Origin: CALANV01 sp036381615
GTDB lineage: Bacteria; Pseudomonadota; Alphaproteobacteria; CACIAM-22H2
DNA length: 64,000 bases
Assembly: GCA_036381615.1 (NCBI GenBank)
Contig: DASVCL010000069.1
Location: 1 to 64,000, forward strand
Reading direction: 5' to 3'
Under the pieces are notes generated by a model, which was not told where the DNA came from, searched no databases, and saw only the letters and a list, made by a program, of their open reading frames with translations. The first letter of the stretch is position 1. Each line of letters starts with the position of its first letter. Positions 34,046 through 42,335 of the stretch are shown piece after piece. The translations under genes were made by a program, and so were the position numbers.

Positions 34046-34549
34046 TCAGCGCGCGCGTGCGGGCGCGGTCGCGCCGACGAAGCGGGCGCGGTCAGCCTCG
34101 TTGATCAGGCCGAGCATCACCCGCTTGTAACCCTCGACGGCGGCGGCCCCGGCCGCGCGATAGGCGGCAGCGACGCGCGCGCGCTGGTTTTCCGTCAGCT
34201 TGCGCTCGAGCTCCTGACCCGCGGCGGTCAGCTCCAGCCGCCGCTCGCGGCGGTCCGTGGGGCCCGGCCGGTGGGTGACGTAGCCCTCGCGGATGAGCTG
34301 GCTCAGCACGCGACTCAGGCTCTGCTTCGTCACGCGCAGGATGCCAAGGAGCTCGCCGACGCGGATGCCGGGATAGCGGCCGACGAAATAGATGACGCGG
34401 TGATGGGCGCGCCCCATCGCCAGCTTCGCGAGGATGGCGTCCGGTTCGGCCGTGAAGTCACGGTAGGCATAGAACAGGAGTTCGATCCCCTGCCGGAGTT
34501 CCTCGTCGCGCAGATAGAGGTGTTGCACGCCGGGTTTCAGGTCAGCCAT
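34046..34549 (-). CDS. MarR-family regulator (PetP-like)
   Basis: A 167-aa winged-helix repressor-type protein: residues about 45–120 include VGELLGILRVTKQSLSRVLSQLIREGYVTHRPGPTDRRERRLELT, the MarR recognition helix and wing. The N-terminus (LKPGVQHLYLRDEELRQGIELLFYAYRDF) is close to PetP of Rhodobacter, the partner of PetR. It is upstream of petR-like by 88 bp, same strand, and divergent from ilvE with 131 bp between starts. An effector cannot be named. Confidence 0.9.
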   Translation of the reverse strand: MADLKPGVQHLYLRDEELRQGIELLFYAYRDFTAEPDAILAKLAMGRAHHRVIYFVGRYPGIRVGELLGILRVTKQSLSRVLSQLIREGYVTHRPGPTDRRERRLELTAAGQELERKLTENQRARVAAAYRAAGAAAVEGYKRVMLGLINEADRARFVGATAPARAR

Positions 34550-34680
34550 CGGGCATTCGATTCCTGCAGGGCAGATTTACGTCAGGTTTGTTGACTTATA
34601 TGGGGCAAATGTGTTTCTTGATGCAACAGCTTTGCGCATGGAAATTTTCGGAAGCGCCTGATTAACGCAAGGAAACGACC

Positions 34681-35574
34681 ATGGCTGATCTTGTCCCGTT
34701 CGACGATCGCGACGGCTACATCTGGTTCAACGGCAAGCTGATCCCGTGGCGCGAGGCGAAGATCCACGTCCTCTCGCACGGCCTGCACTATGCCAGCGCG
34801 GTCTTCGAGGGTGAGCGCGCCTATGACGGCCATATCTTCAAGTCGCGCGAGCACAGCGAACGGCTGATCAAGTCGGGCAAGATCCTGGGCTTCGACGTGC
34901 CCTACACGGCCGAGGAACTCGACCGCGCCAAGATCGAGACGATGAAAGCCAACAATCTGACCGACTGCTACGTGCGGCCGATCGCCTGGCGCGGGTCGGA
35001 GATGATGGGCGTCTCGGCGCAGGCAACGAAGATCAACGTCGCGATCGCGACCTGGCAATGGCCGTCCTACTTCTCGCCGGAGCTGCGCGAGAAGGGCATC
35101 CGCATGTGCTGGGCCAAGTGGAACCGCCCGGCGCCCAATACCGCGCCGACCGCTGCGAAGGCGACGGGCCTCTACATGATCTGCACGATGTCGAAGCACG
35201 CGGCGGAGGCGGACGGCTATCATGACGCCCTGATGCTCGACTGGCGCGGCCAGATTGCCGAGGCGACCGGCGCCAACGTGTTCCTCGTCATCGACGGCGA
35301 GATCCATACGCCGAAACCGGACTGCTTCCTCGACGGCATCACGCGCCGCACCGTGATCGAGCTCGCGCGCCAGCGCCAGTACAAGGTGATCGAGCGCGCC
35401 ATCATGCCGAACGAGCTTGCGCGCGCGCAGGAAGTGTTCCTGACCGGCACCGCCGCCGAAGTGACGGCGGTCGGCGAGATCGGCGAGTACAAGTTCACGG
35501 TCGGGCCGGTCACCCGCAACCTGCGCGACGACTACGCCAAGCTGGTGCGCACGCCGCCCGCCGCGGCGGCGTGA
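34681..35574 (+). CDS. ilvE: Branched-chain amino acid aminotransferase
   Basis: A 297-aa class IV PLP enzyme. LSHGLHYASAVFEGERAYDG and YVRPIAWRGSEMMGVS are the fold signatures. The PLP Lys lies in PTAAKATGLYM, and EATGANVFLVIDGEIHTP and DGITRRTVIELA complete the motif. It makes Leu, Ile and Val from their keto acids. AAGGAAACGACC before the ATG serves as ribosome site. It converges with moaE with only 6 bp between stops and no visible terminator. Confidence 0.96.
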   Translation: MADLVPFDDRDGYIWFNGKLIPWREAKIHVLSHGLHYASAVFEGERAYDGHIFKSREHSERLIKSGKILGFDVPYTAEELDRAKIETMKANNLTDCYVRPIAWRGSEMMGVSAQATKINVAIATWQWPSYFSPELREKGIRMCWAKWNRPAPNTAPTAAKATGLYMICTMSKHAAEADGYHDALMLDWRGQIAEATGANVFLVIDGEIHTPKPDCFLDGITRRTVIELARQRQYKVIERAIMPNELARAQEVFLTGTAAEVTAVGEIGEYKFTVGPVTRNLRDDYAKLVRTPPAAAA

Positions 35575-35580
35575 CGGACG

Positions 35581-36033
35581 CTACCGCTCTTCCCACCGCG
35601 CGGCCGCGGCGTCGTCTTTCGCGTCGGCGGCGACCCATTTGGCGCCGCGGTCGGTGTCCTCGAGCTTCCAGAACGGCGCCTTGGTCTTGAGCCAGTCGAT
35701 CAGGAAGCGACAGGCCTCGAACGCCGCTTCGCGGTGCGCCGAGGCGGTGATGACCAGGACGATGCGGTCGCCGGGCTCGAGACGTCCGTAGCGGTGGACG
35801 ATGAGGGAGGCCGAAAGCGGCCAGCGCCGGTTCGCCTCGGCCTCGATCTCGGCGAGCTGCTTTTCGGTCATGCCCGGATAGTGCTCGAGCGTCATCGCGC
35901 TGATCCTGGCGCCGCCCGCCATATCGCGCACCAGCCCGACGAACGACACGACGCCGCCGATGTCGTGCCGGCCGGCGATGAGCCTGTCGAGCTCGGCGCC
36001 GGGATCGAAGTCGTCGCGCTGGACGCGGATCAT
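35581..36033 (-). CDS. moaE: Molybdopterin synthase catalytic subunit
   Basis: 150 aa from ATG 36033. It is the large subunit of MPT synthase, which uses MoaD thiocarboxylate to insert sulfur into cyclic pyranopterin monophosphate. GGVVSFVGLVRD, LEHYPGMTEKQLAEIEAEA, VHRYGRLEPGDRIVLV, SAHREAAFEACRFLIDWLKTKAPFWKLE include the active Lys residues. The ATG overlaps the moaD TGA (ATGA). It ends the uvrC–pgsA–mobB–moeA–moaD–moaE run. Confidence 0.95.
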   Translation of the reverse strand: MIRVQRDDFDPGAELDRLIAGRHDIGGVVSFVGLVRDMAGGARISAMTLEHYPGMTEKQLAEIEAEANRRWPLSASLIVHRYGRLEPGDRIVLVITASAHREAAFEACRFLIDWLKTKAPFWKLEDTDRGAKWVAADAKDDAAAARWEER

Positions 36034-36293
36034 GGCTCGCCGCAGCCCCCCGTGACGGGCGGGAAGATCGCGACTTCGTCGTCCGGGCCGACCGCGTGGT
36101 CGAGCGAGACGTGCTCCTGGTTCACGGCGACACGGATCACCGACATGTCCTTGAGTGCCTCGGCGTGGCCGGGGGACTGCCGCTTCAGCCATTCAAGGAG
36201 GGTGCGTACGTCACGCACTTCGGGCGGCGGGTCGAGCGATTCCTCGCCCGTGCCGACCCGCGAGCGCACCCAGGCGAAGTAGAGCAACTTCAT
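36030..36293 (-). CDS. moaD: Molybdopterin synthase sulfur carrier with C-terminal extension
   Basis: 87 aa with a ubiquitin-like fold. MKLLYFAWVRSRVG, VRTLLEWLKRQSPGHAEALKDMSVIRVAVNQE and DDEVAIFPPVTGG are conserved. The Gly-Gly that must be terminal for adenylation is at residues 82–83 but is followed by CGEP. The canonical family ends exactly at GG. This odd tail arises because the frame continues into the moaE start. It overlaps moeA at its start (ATGA, 36290–36293) and moaE at its end. Confidence 0.85.
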   Translation of the reverse strand: MKLLYFAWVRSRVGTGEESLDPPPEVRDVRTLLEWLKRQSPGHAEALKDMSVIRVAVNQEHVSLDHAVGPDDEVAIFPPVTGGCGEP

Positions 36294-37552
36294 GCTGCGA
36301 CCTCGCTGAACGGCAGGAAATCGACCATGCCCCCGGCCGGCACGGCCGTCAATTCCTCGGGCAGCTCGACCAGGCCGTCGGCCTCGACCAGCGACGTCAG
36401 GATGCCGGCGCCGTCGCGGGGAAACTTGATCGCGACGGGCACGCCATCCTCGCCGGTGGTGAGCCGCGCCCGAATCCATTCGCGGCGGCCATGCTTCTTC
36501 CTGATCTCGAAGGCGCTCCGCACCCGGAACAGGCGCGGTTCGCGCTCGGCCGCGTTGGCGCCGGCGAGGCCGAGCAGCAGCGGCCGGGCGAAGCGCAGGA
36601 ACGTCACCATCATCGCGACCGGGTTGCCGGGCAGGCCGACGAACGGCACGCCCTTGACCTGGCCCAGCGCCACCGGACGTCCCGGGCGGATGGCGAGCCG
36701 CCAGAAATGGATCGAGCCCAGCGCCTCCACCGCGGCGCGGACATGGTCTTCCTCGCCGGTCGACATGCCGCCCGAGGTGATGATCGCATCGACTTCGCCG
36801 CTCGCGCCGGCAAGCGCCTCGCGCACGACGTCGAGGCGGTCGCGCAGGATGCCCATGTCGCGCACATGGCAGCCGAGCTGCTCCAGAACGGCCCGCAGCA
36901 CATAGCGATTGGCATCGTAGACGGCGCCGGGCGGGGTCGGCTCGCCGGGTTCGCGCAGCTCGTCGCCCGTCGAGAAGATCGCGACCGTCAGCGGGCGATA
37001 GACCTCGAGCCGTGTCGCCCCGATCGAGGCGGCTAGGCCGATGTCCTGCGGCCGCAGACGATGGCCGCGCTGCAGCACGGTGCTGCCGGCCCTGACGTCC
37101 TCGCCGGCCTTGCGCCGGTTGGCGCCGCGCTTGATGCCCGGGGGCAGCACGACATCGCTTCCGTCGACGCGCGCGTCCTCCTGCATGAATACGGTGTCCG
37201 GACCCGCCGGCATCGGCGCGCCGGTGAACACGCGGACGGCGGTGCCGCGCGCGGCCGGCCCGTCGAGCGGATGGCCCGCCGCGGCCCGCCCAGCGATGCG
37301 CAGGCGCGTTTCGCCGTTCGGGACGAGGTCGTCGTAGAAGACCGCGTAGCCGTCCACGGCGGCGTTGTCGTGCGGCGGCACGTCGCGTGTCGAGACGAGG
37401 TCCGCGGCCAGAATGCGCCCGCGCGCGGTGCCGAGCGGCACGGTTTCCGTGCCGGCGATGACGGTGATGCGCGATGCGAGGATTTTCAGTGCCTCGTCGG
37501 CGCGCATGAGGGCGCCGCCGAAGGCGAAGCAGTCGTCGGAAAGCTGTGCCAT
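36290..37552 (-). CDS. moeA: Molybdopterin molybdotransferase
   Basis: A 420-aa enzyme inserting molybdate into adenylylated molybdopterin. DVPPHDNAAVDGYAVFYDD, FTGAPMPAGPDTVFMQEDAR, the MPT-binding IITSGGMSTGEEDHV, ALGQVKGVPFVGLPGNPVAMMVTF and the C-terminal beta-barrel domain IV (FPRDGAGILTSLVEADGLVELPE) are in order. It lies between mobB (4 bp upstream) and moaD (4-bp overlap). Confidence 0.95.
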   Translation of the reverse strand: MAQLSDDCFAFGGALMRADEALKILASRITVIAGTETVPLGTARGRILAADLVSTRDVPPHDNAAVDGYAVFYDDLVPNGETRLRIAGRAAAGHPLDGPAARGTAVRVFTGAPMPAGPDTVFMQEDARVDGSDVVLPPGIKRGANRRKAGEDVRAGSTVLQRGHRLRPQDIGLAASIGATRLEVYRPLTVAIFSTGDELREPGEPTPPGAVYDANRYVLRAVLEQLGCHVRDMGILRDRLDVVREALAGASGEVDAIITSGGMSTGEEDHVRAAVEALGSIHFWRLAIRPGRPVALGQVKGVPFVGLPGNPVAMMVTFLRFARPLLLGLAGANAAEREPRLFRVRSAFEIRKKHGRREWIRARLTTGEDGVPVAIKFPRDGAGILTSLVEADGLVELPEELTAVPAGGMVDFLPFSEVAA

Positions 37553-37556
37553 GGCA

Positions 37557-38081
37557 CTAAGGGCCCGCTGCGGCGTGCGCCGGCCGCAGGCGGCAATGCG
37601 CGACGATGAAGTCGGCGATCTGCCCGACGTCGTTGAGGTCTAGGCGCGGCCGGCCGTGCGTCTCGGCGATCGCGGCATCGGTCGCCACCGCGACGACATA
37701 GGGGTCACTCGCGCACAGCAACGGCTTGCCGACGGTCGCGCGATGAACCTCGATCTTGTCGTGCGGGTGGCCCTTGAACCCTTCGACGATGAGCAGGTCC
37801 ACCGGCGTCATGCGCGCGACGAGTTCGTCGAGGCCCGGCTCGGGTGCGCCGCGAAGCTCGTGCATCAGCGCCCAGCGCCGTGCCGAGGAAACGAGGACCT
37901 CGGTCGCGCCGGCCGCGCGGTGCTCGTACGAGTCCTTGCCCGGTTGATCGACGTCGAACCCATGATGCGCATGCTTGATGGTCGAGACCGTAAGGCCGCG
38001 CGCGGTCAGAACGGGAATGAGCCGGACGAGCAGCGTCGTCTTGCCGCTTCCGCTCCAGCCCACCACGCCGATGACCTTCAT
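37557..38081 (-). CDS. mobB: Molybdopterin-guanine dinucleotide biosynthesis protein B
   Basis: A 174-aa P-loop GTPase-like adaptor. Walker A GWSGSGKTT (residues 8–16), KHAHHGFDVDQPGKDSYEHRAAGATEVLV, and the VDLLIVEGFKGHPHDKIEVHR motif. It aids MobA in making the bis-MGD cofactor of formate dehydrogenase-type enzymes. The MobA partner is not in the window. It is 4 bp upstream of moeA and 30 bp downstream of pgsA. Confidence 0.94.
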   Translation of the reverse strand: MKVIGVVGWSGSGKTTLLVRLIPVLTARGLTVSTIKHAHHGFDVDQPGKDSYEHRAAGATEVLVSSARRWALMHELRGAPEPGLDELVARMTPVDLLIVEGFKGHPHDKIEVHRATVGKPLLCASDPYVVAVATDAAIAETHGRPRLDLNDVGQIADFIVAHCRLRPAHAAAGP

Positions 38082-38111
38082 TGCTGCCGTCCCGGCCCGC
38101 GCCGGCGCGCC

Positions 38112-38744
38112 TTACAGAACGTGCCGTACCGGTTTTTTCGCCTGGCCGGCGCCGGCGTCGTGCCGCCTCTCGTCGTCTGCATTCTCGTCGCTGACATGTT
38201 TCAGGCCCTCGGCGAGATAGTCATAGCCGGTGATCAACGTCAGCAGCGCCGCGACCCACAATCCGACCTCGCCGATGAGCGTGACCGGCAGGAACGCGGT
38301 CGGTGCGGCATCGCCGACGATGAGAAAGCCGAGCGCCGTCATCTGGATACCCGTCTTCCATTTGGCGAGCTGCGTCACCGGCAGGTTGTGCCGGTTCAAT
38401 TCGGCCAGGAACTCGCGCAGGCCGGACACCAGCACCTCGCGGCAGAGAATGACGAGCGAGGCAAGCACGCTCCAGCCGGTGATCCGGTCGGTGGCGACGA
38501 GCATGAGGATCGTCGATGCGACCAGCAGCTTGTCCGCGATCGGGTCCAGGATGCGCCCGAGTTTCGACTGCTGCTGCCAGACCCGCGCGAAATAGCCGTC
38601 GAAATAATCCGTGACCGCCGCCGCCGTGTAGATCGCGCAGGCGACATAGCGCGTGTAGTCGCCGTCCACGTAAAACAGCGCGACGACCACCGGAATGGCG
38701 ATGATCCGCGACAGCGTCAGCGTCATCGGGAGGGTGGAAAGCAT
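38112..38744 (-). CDS. pgsA: CDP-diacylglycerol–glycerol-3-phosphate 3-phosphatidyltransferase
   Basis: 210 aa, an integral CDP-alcohol phosphotransferase making phosphatidylglycerol phosphate. The metal-binding motif is DYFDGYFARVWQQQSKLGRILDPIADK, i.e. D-x2-DG-x2-AR-x8-G-x3-D-x3-D. Five or six helices. The C-terminal tail of about 25 polar residues (SDENADDERRHDAGAGQAKK) is longer than usual. It is 45 bp after uvrC, an order conserved in many alphaproteobacteria and in E. coli. Confidence 0.94.
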   Translation of the reverse strand: MLSTLPMTLTLSRIIAIPVVVALFYVDGDYTRYVACAIYTAAAVTDYFDGYFARVWQQQSKLGRILDPIADKLLVASTILMLVATDRITGWSVLASLVILCREVLVSGLREFLAELNRHNLPVTQLAKWKTGIQMTALGFLIVGDAAPTAFLPVTLIGEVGLWVAALLTLITGYDYLAEGLKHVSDENADDERRHDAGAGQAKKPVRHVL

Positions 38745-38789
38745 TGGCGTGTCCTTCCGGTGCGCGGCGGGGAACCGACCGCGCGCATC

Positions 38790-40709
38790 TTAGCTTCCAC
38801 CATGGAAATGGTCATAGATTTTTCGGGCGACGGCCCGGTTGATGCCGGGAACGTTCTCGAGGTCGGCAAGCCCCGCCCGCGACACCGCCTTTGCCGAACC
38901 GAAATGCAGCAACAGCGCCTTCTTGCGCGAAGGGCCGATGCCGGCGATCTCGTCGAGCGGCGAACGTACCATCGTCCGCGCGCGGCGTGCGCGATGCCCG
39001 CCGATGGCGAAGCGGTGCGCCTCGTCGCGCAGCCGCTGCAGAAAATAGAGCACCGGGTCGCGCGGCTCGAGCTGGAACGGCGGGCGGCCGGCCATGAAGA
39101 AGCGCTCGCGGCCGGCGTCGCGATCCGGCCCCTTGGCGATCGCGACGACGGGAATGTCCGAGATGCCGAGGTCGGCCATCGCCTGCTGCGCGGCGTTGAG
39201 CTGTCCCTGGCCGCCGTCGATCAGGACCAGATCGGGCCACGTGCCGCCGGTGCGCCCCGGATCCTCCTTGAGCGCGCGGCCGAAGCGGCGCGTGAGCACC
39301 TCGCGCATCATGCCGTAGTCGTCGCCCGGCGTGATTCCCTCCGGGTTGTCCGGACCGGCGGCGGTACGGATGTTGAACTTGCGGTAGGCGTTCTTGATGA
39401 AGCCCTCGGGCCCGGCAACGATCATCGCGCCGAGCGCCTCCTGGCCCGCGATATGGCTGTTGTCGTAGACCTCGATGCGGGTCGGCGGCGCCTCGAGACC
39501 GAAGGCGGCGGCAACCCCTTCCAGCAGCTTGCTCTGTGAAGCGCTCTCGGACAGGCGGCGGGCCAGGGCCTCGCGGGCATTGGCGAGCGCGTGCTCGACC
39601 GGCTTGCGCTTGTCGCCGCGCTCGGGCACCGTGATCCGCACGCGCATGTTCATCTTCTGCGTCAGCGCGTCGGCCAGCAGCTCGCGTTCGGCGATGTCCT
39701 CGCTCAGCAGGATCAGCGGCGGCGCCGGCTTGTCGTCGTAGAACTGGGGCAGGAAGGCGCCCAGCACGTCGGCCGTCGACAGGTTGCGGTCGGCGCGCGG
39801 GAAATAGGCGCGGTTGCCGTAGTTCCGCCCGTTGCGGAAGAAGAACACCTGGATACAGGTCTGGCCGCCGGCCTGGTGGGCGGCAATCACGTCGGCATCG
39901 CCCACGCCCTCGATATTGATGTCCTGGCGGGCCTGAATCTGGGTCAGCGCGCGGATACGGTCGCGGAACAGCGCCGCACGCTCGAAGTCGAGCGTATCGC
40001 TCGCCGACTGCATGCGTTGCGCGAGGTCGGCCTGCACCTCGTGCGATCGTCCCGACAGGAATTCCTCGGCCTGGCGAACGAGCTGGCCATAGTCCTCGAC
40101 GCTGATGCGCCCGACGCACGGGGCCGAGCAGCGCTTGATCTGGTAAAGGAGACACGGACGCGTTCGCCCGGCGAACACGGTATCGGCGCACGAGCGCAGC
40201 AGGAACGCGCGCTGCAACGCCGTCAGCGTCTGGTTGACGGCACCGGCCGACGCGAACGGTCCGAAATAGCTGCCCTTGCGGTCGCGGCTGCCGCGATGCT
40301 TGGCCAGCTGCGGATATTCATGCTCTTTCAGGATCGCGATGTAAGGAAACGACTTGTCGTCGCGCAGCAGCACGTTGTAGCGCGGCGTCAGGCGCTTGAT
40401 CAGGTTGCTCTCGAGCAGTAGCGCCTCGATCTCGGTATGGGTCGTGATCACCTCGAGGGTGCGGGTCTCGGCCACCATGCGCTGCAGGCGGTTCGGCATG
40501 CGCGAGAACTGCAGGTATTGGGCCACGCGGCGCTTCAGGTTTCGCGCCTTGCCGACGTAGAGCGCTTCGCCCTTGTCGTCGAGCATGCGGTAGACGCCGG
40601 GGCTGCCCGGCAGCGTCGCCAGCGCCGCGCGGATCGCTTCCACGCCGCGCGCCAGACCGCTTGGAACCGGCTCGTCGCCGAACTCGGCCGTGTTCGTTTC
40701 GTCGTCCAT
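38790..40709 (-). CDS. uvrC: Excinuclease ABC subunit C
   Basis: A 639-aa nucleotide-excision repair endonuclease. The GIY-YIG domain (residues 30–110) carries LPGSPGVYRMLDDKGEALYVGKARNLKRRV, making the 3' incision. A UVR motif follows at about 215–245, then the RNase H-like 5' nuclease (VYDNSHIAGQEALGAMIV, LVLIDGGQGQLNAA). The tandem helix-hairpin-helix at the end (IAGIGPSRKKALLLHFG, LENVPGINRAVARKIYDHFHGG) binds DNA. uvrB is 4.3 kb away at 44986. Its 406-bp upstream region is described separately. Confidence 0.97.
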   Translation of the reverse strand: MDDETNTAEFGDEPVPSGLARGVEAIRAALATLPGSPGVYRMLDDKGEALYVGKARNLKRRVAQYLQFSRMPNRLQRMVAETRTLEVITTHTEIEALLLESNLIKRLTPRYNVLLRDDKSFPYIAILKEHEYPQLAKHRGSRDRKGSYFGPFASAGAVNQTLTALQRAFLLRSCADTVFAGRTRPCLLYQIKRCSAPCVGRISVEDYGQLVRQAEEFLSGRSHEVQADLAQRMQSASDTLDFERAALFRDRIRALTQIQARQDINIEGVGDADVIAAHQAGGQTCIQVFFFRNGRNYGNRAYFPRADRNLSTADVLGAFLPQFYDDKPAPPLILLSEDIAERELLADALTQKMNMRVRITVPERGDKRKPVEHALANAREALARRLSESASQSKLLEGVAAAFGLEAPPTRIEVYDNSHIAGQEALGAMIVAGPEGFIKNAYRKFNIRTAAGPDNPEGITPGDDYGMMREVLTRRFGRALKEDPGRTGGTWPDLVLIDGGQGQLNAAQQAMADLGISDIPVVAIAKGPDRDAGRERFFMAGRPPFQLEPRDPVLYFLQRLRDEAHRFAIGGHRARRARTMVRSPLDEIAGIGPSRKKALLLHFGSAKAVSRAGLADLENVPGINRAVARKIYDHFHGGS

Positions 40710-41115
40710 CCTTGTTCGCGTATTAGGGACCGCGCGGCATCCCCGTCAACCGGCCGGCGGCGCCGAATGTCCTGAAAATCGGGGGATTTCCATGGCCAGC
40801 CGCCCTATCCACGGAAGCTGTGGATAAACCTGTGCGTAACGGCGTGGCTAAGCACCGCGAAGGCCCAGATTCCTTTATCCGCGACGCAGTTGCCTATTTT
40901 ATAGGCAAAAAGCTAAGCCATTGGAATTTCGAAAAAACTCCACCGGGAGCCGTCACGCGGATGCCATGTTTCGCGGAAAAGTGGCGGATTTCCTAAGGAT
41001 TCGGGGCATGTCAAGGCCTATGTGCACAACTGCCGGTGCGCCGTGCGCAGGCAGTCCGTTGCCCCCGTCGAATCCGGGTTGTCGTGATTTTTCCGCGGCT
41101 CAGCGCGGACGGGCA
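40710..41115. other. 406-bp non-coding region between folB and uvrC
   Basis: No gene with support. Visible structure: an inverted pair TATCCAC (40806–40812) and GTGGATA (40820–40826), whose right arm extends to a perfect DnaA box TTATCCACA on the minus strand (40819–40827); an AT-rich run about 40888–40935; and inside that a perfect TGCCTA/TAGGCA palindrome with five-base centre followed by AAAAAG. The promoter of uvrC must be here. No intrinsic terminator for folB is obvious. Confidence 0.6.
40806..40827. promoter_or_regulatory. Inverted DnaA-box pair
   Basis: Seven-base arms TATCCAC and GTGGATA around a 7-bp spacer, the second box (40819–40827, TGTGGATAA) a full match to TTATCCACA on the minus strand. 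The layout recalls origin or DnaA-regulated promoter sites. See findings. Confidence 0.5.
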
Positions 41116-41529
41116 TCAGCCGTCGCGCCGCCGTTCGATCTCGACGCCGACGCTGACCGCATCGGGATAGACGTCCAGCTTCTCGACTCTCACTCGTGCA
41201 ACCCGCACGCGCGGGTCGCGCAGGCAGACCTCGGCAATACGCTCGGCCAAGGTTTCGATCAGATGGACATGCTCATCGGCCTCGACGAGGCAGCGGACGC
41301 CGGCAGTGATGCCGTCGTAGCACACGACGTTTTCGATGCGGTCCTGGGCATCCGTGTCGAGGACGCCAAGGTCGAGGTTGATCCGGACGCGCTGGCGGCG
41401 TCCCTTCTCGTGCGCGCGCACGCCGATTTCGGCTTCCAGCACCAGGTCGCGGACGAACACGTGCCGCAGGCCTGTCGCGAGGTCGGCGATCGGCCGCGGG
41501 GCGGGGTACTGGGGTTTGGGCAAGGCCAC
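41116..41529 (-). CDS. folB: Dihydroneopterin aldolase
   Basis: 137 aa from GTG 41529, chosen because GGAGG (41536–41540) precedes it and the residues before it are not conserved. VFVRDLVLEAEIGVRAHEKGRRQRVRINLDL holds the substrate-binding Glu, and VRVEKLDVYPDAVSVGVEIER holds the catalytic Lys. It cleaves 7,8-dihydroneopterin to 6-hydroxymethyldihydropterin for folate synthesis. Its start is 1 bp after the TAG of the pteridine-reductase-like SDR, giving a two-gene pterin unit. Confidence 0.92.
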   Translation of the reverse strand: MALPKPQYPAPRPIADLATGLRHVFVRDLVLEAEIGVRAHEKGRRQRVRINLDLGVLDTDAQDRIENVVCYDGITAGVRCLVEADEHVHLIETLAERIAEVCLRDPRVRVARVRVEKLDVYPDAVSVGVEIERRRDG

Positions 41530-41530
41530 G

Positions 41531-42298
41531 CTATTCCTCCGGACATGGGTGGAGCTGAGGCGACGCCCAGTTGAGGTGCTGGCCGCCATCGAGCGCGATC
41601 ATCTGTCCGGTCATCGATCGGGCCTCGAGTATGAACCGGATCGCCGCGCAGATTTCGTCGAGCTTTGGGCCGCGTTGCAGCGGGACGCTCGACACCTGCC
41701 GTTCGAACTGGGCCTGGCTCTGACGCACGCTCGGCATCACCGGACCGGGCCCGATCGCATTGACGCGGATCCGCGGCGCCAGCGCCAGTGCCAGTGTCTG
41801 CGTGATCGTCCACAGGCCCGCCTTGCTCAGCGTGTAGGACGTGAAGTGCGGGGTCACGTTCCACACCCGCTGGTCCAGGATGTTGACGATGACCCCTTCG
41901 GCCCCGGCCGGCAGGTTGCGCGCAAAGTCCTGGGACAGCAGGAAGGGCGCGCGCAGGTTGGTTTCCATATGCGCGTCCCAGCTCGCCCGCGTCACGGTCA
42001 ACGCTTCGTCGCGCTCGAACAGGGAGGCGTTGTTGACCAGGAGGCCGGGCGGCCCCAGCGTCGATACCAGGCGCGGCATGATCGTCGCGACGTCGGACTC
42101 GCGGCTCAGATCGGCCTTGAGGGCGACGGCGCGGCCGCCCTTCGCGGTGATCTCCGCCACCACCTGTGCGGCCTCCTCGGCCGAACGGTGATGATGAACG
42201 CCGACGGCGAACCCTTGCGCCGCGAGATCGAGCGCGATCGCACGTCCGATGCGGCGGGCCGCACCGGTGACGAGCGCAACGCGAGGAATCAAAGCCAT
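41531..42298 (-). CDS. SDR with pteridine-reductase/FolM-type nucleotide motif
   Basis: 255 aa from ATG 42298, next to a second ATG at 42301. The first Rossmann loop is VTGAARRIGRAIA: the Arg-Arg in TGAARRIG distinguishes pteridine reductases (PTR1, FolM) from ordinary SDRs. NNASLFERD, catalytic TPHFTSYTLSKAGLWTITQTLA (Tyr-x3-Lys) and GPGPVMP follow. It lies 1 bp before folB, which supports a role in reducing dihydrobiopterin, dihydromonapterin or dihydrofolate. The substrate is inference. Confidence 0.86.
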   Translation of the reverse strand: MALIPRVALVTGAARRIGRAIALDLAAQGFAVGVHHHRSAEEAAQVVAEITAKGGRAVALKADLSRESDVATIMPRLVSTLGPPGLLVNNASLFERDEALTVTRASWDAHMETNLRAPFLLSQDFARNLPAGAEGVIVNILDQRVWNVTPHFTSYTLSKAGLWTITQTLALALAPRIRVNAIGPGPVMPSVRQSQAQFERQVSSVPLQRGPKLDEICAAIRFILEARSMTGQMIALDGGQHLNWASPQLHPCPEE

Positions 42299-42335
42299 CA
42301 TGACTCGACGACAATGGGCGAGCGGCGGCGGTTGT

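Noticed and set aside
40806..40935. Chromosomal replication origin
   Set aside because: Only two DnaA-like boxes are present and typical origin neighbours (dnaA, hemE, gidA, parAB) are absent. Kept only as a possible DnaA-regulated promoter.
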